Shown here: one piece after another, positions 1-4,575 of the stretch
Layout of the letters: every line of letters begins with the position of its first letter
How positions within the stretch are numbered: the first letter of the stretch is position 1
Assembly (NCBI GenBank): GCA_031398625.1
Contig: JANNNQ010000421.1
Coordinates: forward strand, 1 to 7,049
Length of the DNA stretch: 7,049 nt
Source: CAIUGU01 sp031398625
Lineage (GTDB): Bacteria; Pseudomonadota; Gammaproteobacteria; Steroidobacterales; Steroidobacteraceae
Direction: 5' to 3'
The notes under the pieces: model-generated
Seen by the model: only the letters and a program-made list of their open reading frames with translations
Told to the model about the DNA's origin: nothing
Database searches by the model: none
Made by a program: the position numbers and the translations under genes

Positions 1-51
1 CCGCGCTGCAACCTGGGGACAGCAGGCCAGCGCAGCGACCTACCGATTCCC

Positions 52-63
52 GGCAAATGCCGT
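52..63. repeat. Short inverted repeat, possible small hairpin
   Basis: CGGCA and TGCCG form a 5-bp stem around a 2-base AA centre. It lies 17 bases past the stop codon of the possible minus-strand gene at 80-283. No T run follows on either strand, so it is not a convincing terminator. A loop this small would need the inner pairs open, and chance occurrence is quite possible in GC-rich DNA. Confidence 0.15.
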
Positions 64-79
64 GCGGGCAAGGCGAGAC

Positions 80-283
80 TCAAGTGACGCGGCGGGATCT
101 CCATTGCCGGCGCGCATGGCGGGCTATGGCAGAGAGTCCCTCGACAGCGAGGTCGATGATCCCGGCGACGAGGAAGGCGGCTCCCGCTCCGTAGCACGCC
201 AGGGCCAGCAGGATCGTACCTGCGACGACAGCCAGTATGCCCGCGACTCCTTTCTTCCCCAGCACCCTGATGTCCATGGGCAT
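80..283 (-). CDS. Possible small two-helix membrane protein, unknown
   Basis: Reading from ATG at 283 gives 67 residues. A short polar N-terminus with RVLGKKG is followed by a long hydrophobic stretch (about residues 13-50) rich in Gly and Ala, then a strongly basic tail ending ARRQWRSRRVT. This fits one long or two short membrane helices, with the basic tail probably in the cytoplasm. A second ATG at 277 would give 65 residues. The frame stays open upstream to 655, but that part runs through the tRNA gene, has poor protein character and is unlikely to be translated. Upstream of the ATG only GACAGGG could act as a weak ribosome site, and no clear promoter is visible. I do not recognise the family. 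The hydrophobic and basic pattern is the only argument for a real gene. Confidence 0.4.
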   Translation of the reverse strand: MPMDIRVLGKKGVAGILAVVAGTILLALACYGAGAAFLVAGIIDLAVEGLSAIARHARRQWRSRRVT

Positions 284-576
284 CCCTGTCGTTGAACTGC
301 GCGGAGGGAGCGTGCAGGCTTGCGCGCGCGATGGCAGCCGGATCGGTTCTGCAAAGGGCATGCGGTAAACCCCCAACTCCTGCTGTCGTGAGTGCAGCGA
401 CGTGCCTCCTGCTGACCCATCAGGGCGGTGGATCCGCCATGCAGACGATCGCCGCGAGTCTGGCACGATCGTGGGTAATGGCAGCGTCGCTGAGCCTGGG
501 ATGCTGTGCTCTGCCGGCACCGTGATGCGCCCCTGAGCGTCGTGCTCATGCAGGAGGATTATTCTTCGCGGCTGCC
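284..576. other. Intergenic stretch with no convincing gene
   Basis: About 290 bases separate the small minus-strand frame from the tRNA promoter. Short open frames exist on both strands, but none combines a good ribosome site with clear protein character. The most protein-like is a 28-codon plus-strand frame at 439-525, whose product resembles a bare secretion signal; it is treated as rejected. No RNA gene or repeat array was seen. Confidence 0.5.
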
Positions 577-605
577 TTGTATTGCCGAAATGCCGCTCGT
601 AGAAT
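577..605 (+). promoter_or_regulatory. Promoter of the initiator tRNA gene
   Basis: A -10 box TAGAAT (600-605, five of six consensus bases) lies 17 bases from a weak -35 box TTGTAT (577-582). Transcription would start near 612, a few bases before the mature tRNA at 619. The GC-rich block GCGCGGCC follows the -10 directly. That is the discriminator type of stable-RNA promoters under stringent (ppGpp) control, so growth-rate regulation is inferred. Confidence 0.65.
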
Positions 606-618
606 GCGCGGCCTCTGT

Positions 619-695
619 TGCGGGGTGGAGCAGTCTGGCAGCTCGTCGGGCTCATAACCCGAAGGTCGCAGGTTCAAATCCTGCCCCCGCTACCA
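619..695 (+). tRNA. metY: Initiator tRNA-fMet (CAT anticodon)
   Basis: This is a complete 77-nt initiator tRNA with encoded CCA (693-695) and anticodon CAT at 653-655. Three features mark it as initiator rather than elongator. Base 1 (T619) and base 72 (T691) do not pair, which lets formyltransferase act and blocks EF-Tu. The anticodon stem ends in three G-C pairs (GGG/CCC) flanking CTCATAA, which fits the ribosomal P site. The D stem GAGC/GCTC has the A11-U24 pair of bacterial initiators. The T arm GCAGG/CCTGC encloses TTCAAAT. Most proteobacterial initiators have a C-A rather than a U-U mismatch at 1:72. In enterics the metY copy sits immediately before rimP-nusA-infB. Here that operon starts 3.4 kb downstream, beyond a transporter operon, so the symbol metY is a positional inference. 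Confidence 0.96.
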
Positions 696-724
696 TCTTC
701 TGAAATCCCTTTTCGTTCAAACAC

Positions 725-742
725 TTGAGCGACAAGGCTCAG
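725..742. terminator. Weak hairpin between convergent tRNA and tctC
   Basis: TTGAGC (725-730) and GCTCAG (737-742) form a six-pair stem, one pair being G-U, with loop GACAAG. It lies between the 3' end of the tRNA and the end of tctC, where a two-way terminator would be expected. There is no clean T run: ATATTTCC follows on the plus strand and TGTTTG on the minus strand. It may be a poor terminator or chance. Confidence 0.25.
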
Positions 743-770
743 ATATTTCCTCGTCTCCCGACTACACGCA

Positions 771-1751
771 TCACTCCCCCGTAGCGCCCGTCGCTTTCAG
801 GATCGGAGTCCAGCGGGCGACTTCGCTCTTCACGAACGTGCCGAGCCACGCGGACGTGCGCTCCGGCTGCGGCGGAATGACTCCGCCGAGTTCCAGCAGC
901 CGCTTGCGGACGTTGGCATCGTCGAGTGCCTTGTCGAGTGCGGCGTTGAGCTTCACGACGATGTCGCGCGACGTGCCTTTGGGCGCAAAGACCGCGTTCC
1001 ATGCCGTGACCTGGTAGTCGGGCAGGCCGGCCTCCCTGGTGGTCGGCACGTTCGGCAAGGCGGGTGAGCGTTCCGGAGTTGCTATCGCATACGCCTTGAT
1101 GTTGCCTGCCTTGACCTGCTCCACGAGGTTGACGATCTGGTCGCACATGAAGTCGACCTGACCGCCGACGAGGTCATTCAAGGCAGGGCCCGTGCCGCGA
1201 TAGGCAACCTGTGTGAATTTCAGCTTGAGTTGCGAGTTCAGCAGCGTGCACGAAGTGAACGAAACCGACCCCACCCCTGCATGCGCCTGGTTGAGCAGGG
1301 CCGTATTCGTGCGCAGGTAAGTGACGAATTCCTTGAGGTCCTTCGGCGGGAGGTTCCTGCGCGCGACGAGCAGGATCGGTGTGCCTGCCGCCATGCCCAC
1401 GGGCTCGAAATCGGTCACGGGGTTGTAACGCAGCTTCGGATACAGCGCAGGCGCCGCGCCATGCGTCCCCATCTGGCCCATCGTGATGGTGTAGCCATCG
1501 GGCTTCGCCTGCGCAGCGCGCGTGATGCCCGTGGTGCCGCCAGCGCCGACCACGTTCTCGATGATGATCTGCTGCCCGAGCGTCTTCGACATGTGTTCGC
1601 CGACGATGCGGGCGATGACGTCGGTGGGGCCACCGGCAGTAAAGGGCACGATCATCGTGATCGGGCGGGTGGGATAGTTCTGCGCCACGGCAGCACCGGT
1701 CCATGACCCCAGCACTGCGGCCACCACCCCTAAGCGTGACAGCAATTTCAT
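771..1751 (-). CDS. tctC: Bug/TctC-family periplasmic solute-binding protein
   Basis: This is the binding protein of a tripartite tricarboxylate transporter; it captures a small carboxylated solute in the periplasm and delivers it to TctAB. The 326 residues begin with a signal peptide (MKLL, hydrophobic core, probable cut after AVA at residue 23). Family motifs follow: PFTAGGPTDVIAR (36-48) and ENVVGAGGTTG (66-75), the two loops that hold a ligand carboxylate in known Bug structures, then YRGTGPALNDLVGGQVD (184-200) and MCDQ (202-205). The length is normal. I chose ATG 1751 because AAGGAG (1761-1766) sits 9 bases upstream and it gives a clean signal peptide. ATG 1781, overlapping the tctA stop, would add ten residues. 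It is the last gene of the operon, 26 bases after tctA. The mature protein has only two cysteines (168 and 203), possibly a disulfide. The substrate cannot be read from sequence; Bug proteins bind diverse organic acids. Confidence 0.93.
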   Translation of the reverse strand: MKLLSRLGVVAAVLGSWTGAAVAQNYPTRPITMIVPFTAGGPTDVIARIVGEHMSKTLGQQIIIENVVGAGGTTGITRAAQAKPDGYTITMGQMGTHGAAPALYPKLRYNPVTDFEPVGMAAGTPILLVARRNLPPKDLKEFVTYLRTNTALLNQAHAGVGSVSFTSCTLLNSQLKLKFTQVAYRGTGPALNDLVGGQVDFMCDQIVNLVEQVKAGNIKAYAIATPERSPALPNVPTTREAGLPDYQVTAWNAVFAPKGTSRDIVVKLNAALDKALDDANVRKRLLELGGVIPPQPERTSAWLGTFVKSEVARWTPILKATGATGE

Positions 1752-1777
1752 TCCCTGGCTCTCCTTCGAAAAGCGAC

Positions 1778-3280
1778 TCATTCCACAAACGCCTGCTCGC
1801 GTCCGCGGCGGATGGACGGCAGCACCGCCACTACCAGAATGACCGCGGCCGCCAGCAGAAGTGCCGCCGAGACCGGCCGTTCCACGAAAGTCATGAAGCT
1901 GCCGCGCGAAATGACGAGCGCCTGACGCAGCTTTTCTTCCAGCAGTTTGCCGAGAACGAAGCCGAGCAACAACGGGGCCGGTTCATAGCCGAACTTGTAC
2001 AGGGCGTACCCGACCAGCCCGAAGACCGCGGTCAGCACCACATCGATCGGATTGTTGTTGATCGAATAGATGCCAATGCAGCAGAACAGGAAGATGGCCG
2101 GGAACATCAGGCGATACGGCACTTTCAGCAGCCGCACCCATAGCCCGACCAGTGGCAGGTTGATCACGAGCAGCATCAGGTTGCCGATCCACATGCTCGC
2201 GATCATTCCCCAGAAGAGGTCCGGGTTGCGCGTCATTACCTGCGGTCCCGGGATGATGCCGTGAATGGTCATGGCACCGACCATCAGCGCCATGACGGCA
2301 TTCGGTGGAATCCCCAGCGTGAGCAGGGGAATGAAGGCGGTCTGGGCGCCTGCGTTGTTCGCGGCTTCCGGCCCGGCGACCCCTTCGAGAGCGCCCTTGC
2401 CGAAGCGGGTGGGATCCTTCGCGATCTTCTTTTCCAGCGAATAGGAGGCGAAAGGACCGAGTACCGCGCCGTTGCCGGGCAGGATCCCCAGCATTGCTCC
2501 CACTCCCGTCCCGCGCAGGATCGGGCCGACGGCGCGGCGAAAATCTTCCCGCGTGGGCAGCAGGCGGCCGAGTGCTCCCTCAAGGATGCCGCGGTTCTCG
2601 GGGTTCTCAAGGTTCCGCAGGATCTCGGCGAAGCCGAACAACCCCATGGCAAGCACGGTGAAGTCGATGCCATCGGTGAGGTTGGTGAGACCGAACGTCA
2701 GGCGCTCCTCGCCGGTTTCGAGGTCAGTGCCGATGGTAGAGAGCAGCACGCCGAGAAGGATCATCGCAGCTGCCTTGAGCACCGAGCCCCGCGCCAGCAC
2801 CATCGCGAACGTGAGGCCCAGCACCATCAGCGCAAAGTACTCCGCCGGCCCGAACAGCAACGCGAGGCTGGTGAGCGGTGAGGCGAGGGCGGCAATCACC
2901 ACCGTTGCAATCGTGCCCGCAGTGAACGACCCGATGGCGGCGAGGCCGAGCGCGATACCAGCCCGTCCCTGGCGGGCCATCTGGTGGCCGTCGAGGGTGG
3001 CGACCACGGAAGTCGCTTCGCCCGGCACGTTAAGCAGGATAGCTGTGGTCGAGCCGCCGTACTGCGCCCCGTAGTAGATGCCCGCAAGCATGATCAGGGC
3101 GCCCGTCGGATCGATGTTGAACGTGAGCGGCAGGAGCATCGCGATGGTGGCGATCGGACCGACTCCGGGCAGCACACCCACGAGGGTGCCGACAAGGCAG
3201 CCGACGAAGCACAGGCCGATGTTCTCGAGCGTCAGCGCAGTCGAGAACCCGAGCGACAGGTTGGCGAGCAGGCTTTCCAT
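1778..3280 (-). CDS. tctA: TctA, large membrane subunit of tripartite tricarboxylate transporter
   Basis: This 500-residue inner-membrane protein is the transport channel of the system. It works with TctB and receives solute from TctC, probably driven by ion gradients as in other family members. It is hydrophobic throughout, with many membrane helices. The family's two-fold repeat is visible: GVLPGVGP (35-42) with YYGAQYGGSTTAILLNVPGE (69-88), echoed by GILPGNG (265-271) and AGPEAANNAGAQ (302-313) followed by IPLLTLGIP. Length matches the family. I chose ATG 3280, two bases after the tctB stop, because family members start with MES/MEL-like sequence followed by GFS-AL. A TTG at 3286 overlapping that stop would add two residues. 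No strong ribosome site precedes it, so translational coupling to tctB is likely. The stop (1778-1780) is 26 bases from the preferred tctC start. Confidence 0.95.
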   Translation of the reverse strand: MESLLANLSLGFSTALTLENIGLCFVGCLVGTLVGVLPGVGPIATIAMLLPLTFNIDPTGALIMLAGIYYGAQYGGSTTAILLNVPGEATSVVATLDGHQMARQGRAGIALGLAAIGSFTAGTIATVVIAALASPLTSLALLFGPAEYFALMVLGLTFAMVLARGSVLKAAAMILLGVLLSTIGTDLETGEERLTFGLTNLTDGIDFTVLAMGLFGFAEILRNLENPENRGILEGALGRLLPTREDFRRAVGPILRGTGVGAMLGILPGNGAVLGPFASYSLEKKIAKDPTRFGKGALEGVAGPEAANNAGAQTAFIPLLTLGIPPNAVMALMVGAMTIHGIIPGPQVMTRNPDLFWGMIASMWIGNLMLLVINLPLVGLWVRLLKVPYRLMFPAIFLFCCIGIYSINNNPIDVVLTAVFGLVGYALYKFGYEPAPLLLGFVLGKLLEEKLRQALVISRGSFMTFVERPVSAALLLAAAVILVVAVLPSIRRGREQAFVE

Positions 3281-3282
3281 CC

Positions 3283-3756
3283 TCAATACTCAAGCAGCCA
3301 GGGCGCGACGGGTATCGGCAATCCGAGGAGCACGCGGAACAGCACCAGGCAGAAGGCGGTCATCACGAGTGCGAAGACAGCGATCTCGACCTTGCGGGTT
3401 TCAAGGCTCGCGAGCGAGGCGAGCACGATCGCGAAGGGACCGGCGACTGCGAAACCGAGCGGCCTGATCGAAAATGCGAAGGCGAGGGCAGCTGCGAGTA
3501 CGAACAGGCTGCCCCGCAGCGACCAGGCACCCAGCGCTTCACCTCGATGGGTCACGAAGGGGAGGATCGCGATCCCGATTCCACACAGCCCCGTCAACAC
3601 GGCGAGCGCCTTCGGCAACATGCCCGGCCCGATTGCACGCAGTGTGCCGGCTTCCAGGGGCGCACCCTGCCAGAGCGCAAGCAGGGCGACACCGACGAGG
3701 AACAGCCCGGCCCCGAGGTCCTGGGGTATCCGGGAAGGGTGTCTCGAATCCTGCAT
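3283..3756 (-). CDS. tctB: TctB, small membrane subunit of tripartite tricarboxylate transporter
   Basis: This 157-residue inner-membrane protein is the small, poorly conserved partner of TctA. Roughly four membrane helices are visible: about residues 13-31, 46-67, 80-115 (long, probably two segments) and 122-146. Between the first two lies IGPGMLP, matching the family's G-G-x-P signature. Identification rests on this topology, the size and position directly before tctA. ATG 3756 is chosen because GAGGTG (3763-3768) lies 6 bases upstream and the protein then has a normal TctB length. The frame stays open upstream to 4080, but that extension crosses the plus-strand promoter and terminators and is not protein-like. 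It is the first gene of the minus-strand operon, diverging from rimP. TctB leading and TctC last differs from the classic tctCBA order. Confidence 0.88.
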   Translation of the reverse strand: MQDSRHPSRIPQDLGAGLFLVGVALLALWQGAPLEAGTLRAIGPGMLPKALAVLTGLCGIGIAILPFVTHRGEALGAWSLRGSLFVLAAALAFAFSIRPLGFAVAGPFAIVLASLASLETRKVEIAVFALVMTAFCLVLFRVLLGLPIPVAPWLLEY

Positions 3757-3838
3757 GCATCGCACCTCGACAGCGTGGGCGGCAGCAAGCCGCGCCTTAC
3801 GCCGCTGCCGGCGCGCATTCTCGCACAGAGGTTGTACT

Positions 3839-3861
3839 GCCTGCGGGAAGGCGCCGCAGGC
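3839..3861. promoter_or_regulatory. Perfect 8-bp inverted repeat in divergent control region
   Basis: GCCTGCGG (3839-3846) and CCGCAGGC (3854-3861) are exact reverse complements around a 7-base centre. The repeat lies between tctB (start 3756) and the plus-strand -35 box (3872), where a regulator could control both directions. It could equally be a stable hairpin in the tct mRNA leader. No T run follows on either strand, so it is not a standard terminator. No regulator gene is in the window. Confidence 0.4.
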
Positions 3862-3871
3862 GATTCTTGCC

Positions 3872-3900
3872 TTGAAATGCGTGCAGTCACCCCTTACTAT
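3872..3900 (+). promoter_or_regulatory. Sigma-70 promoter upstream of rimP leader
   Basis: The -35 box TTGAAA (3872-3877, five of six consensus bases) and -10 box TACTAT (3895-3900, four of six) are 17 bases apart, the optimal spacing. Initiation is expected near 3907. The GC-rich CCCGGGCC following the -10 resembles a stringent-type discriminator, like the tRNA promoter in this window. The transcript would meet two terminators before rimP. Confidence 0.7.
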
Positions 3901-3903
3901 CCC

Positions 3904-3952
3904 GGGCCGGAGAAGCACCCGCCGGTCCTGCAAGGGGTCAGGGTGAGTGCAG
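3904..3952 (+). promoter_or_regulatory. Structured 5' leader of the rimP operon (or small RNA)
   Basis: Two stems can form before the first terminator. GGGCCGG (3904-3910) pairs with CCGGTCC (3922-3928), with one G-U pair and an 11-base loop. CTGCA (3928-3932) pairs with TGCAG (3948-3952). The GGGG at 3934-3937 could also pair with the CCCC (3959-3962) of the terminator stem, giving a possible antiterminator fold. With the first terminator the RNA would be about 70 nt, so a free small RNA is an alternative. It matches no RNA family I recognise. If transcription starts near 3907, the first bases of stem one would be missing. Confidence 0.4.
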
Positions 3953-3955
3953 ATG

Positions 3956-3976
3956 AGGCCCCGCGTGGGGCTTTTT
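3956..3976 (+). terminator. Intrinsic terminator 1 before rimP
   Basis: GCCCC (3958-3962) and GGGGC (3967-3971) form a perfect stem with loop GCGT, extendable by G-U and A-T pairs to A3956. TTTTT (3972-3976) overlaps and follows the stem. It is oriented to stop plus-strand transcription from the promoter at 3872-3900, about 65-70 nt after the expected start. This makes it a likely attenuator for the rimP operon. Confidence 0.8.
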
Positions 3977-3986
3977 GGTTTGTGGG

Positions 3987-4010
3987 AAATGGGCCTTGGG
4001 CCCATTTTTT
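3987..4010 (+). terminator. Intrinsic terminator 2 before rimP
   Basis: AAATGGGCC (3987-3995) pairs exactly with GGCCCATTT (3999-4007) across a TTG loop, and the T run extends to 4010. It is a strong plus-strand terminator 10 bases after the first T run and 50 bases before the rimP start. Because of its A-rich left arm it could also work on the minus strand, but no minus-strand gene ends here. Confidence 0.85.
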
Positions 4011-4060
4011 GTTTCTGCCGGCCACTGGCTTCGTTTTCACCATTCGGGGAGGGCAAGAGC

Positions 4061-4558
4061 GTGTTGCGAGACCAGCTCACCGTCCTGCTCGAACCGGTAG
4101 TCCGGGACCTGGGCTACGAGCTGTGGGAACTCGAGTTTGCCACGCGCCCCGGGGGCGGCCTGCTCAGACTCTTCATTGAACGTCCTGAGCCCGGATCCGC
4201 AACCGAAGTGGCCGCGGCAGAGTCGGAAGCCGGCATCACGGTCGACGATTGCGCTCGTGTCAGTCATGCCGTCAGCGAAGTAATGGACGCCGAGGATCCG
4301 GTACCAGGTCACTACACCCTGGAGGTGTCGTCGCCCGGTCTCGATCGGGTGTTGCGTACGCCAGCGCACTTCGCAAGGTTTGCGGGGGCGCAGGTGCGGG
4401 TGGAGACAAGGCAGCCGGTCAACGGCCGCAAACGGTTTACAGGGCGTCTTGCCAGGGTGGATGCAGGAACATGCCTCCTGGAAACGGATGCTGAAGGCGG
4501 GTCGGTGCAACTCGACATCGACGGCATACACAAGGCCCGGCTGGTGCCGGAGCTTTAG
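4061..4558 (+). CDS. rimP: Ribosome maturation factor RimP
   Basis: RimP binds the 30S subunit during assembly and helps form the central pseudoknot and S12-binding region. The 165-residue protein shows the N-terminal domain (about 1-90, with GITVDDCARVSHAVSEVMD at 58-76) and, straddling the junction, the near-invariant LEVSSPGLDRVL. A C-terminal Sm-like domain follows (NGRKRFTG then a beta-rich end, KARLVPEL). GTG 4061 is preferred because GGAGG (4048-4052) lies 8 bases upstream and the following sequence aligns with normal RimP N-termini. The frame extends back to 3947, but those 38 codons run through both terminators. An acidic, Ala-rich stretch (about 42-57) is roughly 14 residues longer than the same loop in E. 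coli RimP. It is the first gene after the leader, and nusA follows after 17 bases. Confidence 0.95.
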   Translation: MLRDQLTVLLEPVVRDLGYELWELEFATRPGGGLLRLFIERPEPGSATEVAAAESEAGITVDDCARVSHAVSEVMDAEDPVPGHYTLEVSSPGLDRVLRTPAHFARFAGAQVRVETRQPVNGRKRFTGRLARVDAGTCLLETDAEGGSVQLDIDGIHKARLVPEL

Positions 4559-4575
4559 TTGCGGAGTCTGGAACG

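Noticed and set aside
439..525. 28-codon plus-strand frame resembling a lipoprotein signal peptide
   Set aside because: It ends right after the signal-like core with no mature part; the lipobox is poor (SLGC), there is no good ribosome site, and it is too short to support.
284..655. Upstream extension of the 80-283 minus-strand frame
   Set aside because: It passes through the tRNA gene and its promoter and has no coherent protein character; only the part after ATG 283 looks protein-like.
2984..3946. A 320-codon open frame on the plus strand opposite tctA and tctB
   Set aside because: It is a shadow of two clear membrane-protein genes, with Arg/Ser/Pro-rich composition, no ribosome site and no domain.
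3947..4060. Longer rimP reading from ATG 3947
   Set aside because: The extra 38 codons encode the two terminators, and GGAGG sits 8 bases before GTG 4061, where RimP homology begins.
691..4060. The 3.4-kb tct segment as an integrative element inserted at the tRNA 3' end
   Set aside because: There is no integrase gene, and no copy of the tRNA 3' end was found by eye near 3900-4060. No flanking direct repeats were seen.
3757..4080. Longer tctB reading from 4080 on the minus strand
   Set aside because: The added 108 codons cross the plus-strand promoter and terminators and lack membrane or family character; ATG 3756 has a good ribosome site and gives a normal TctB length.
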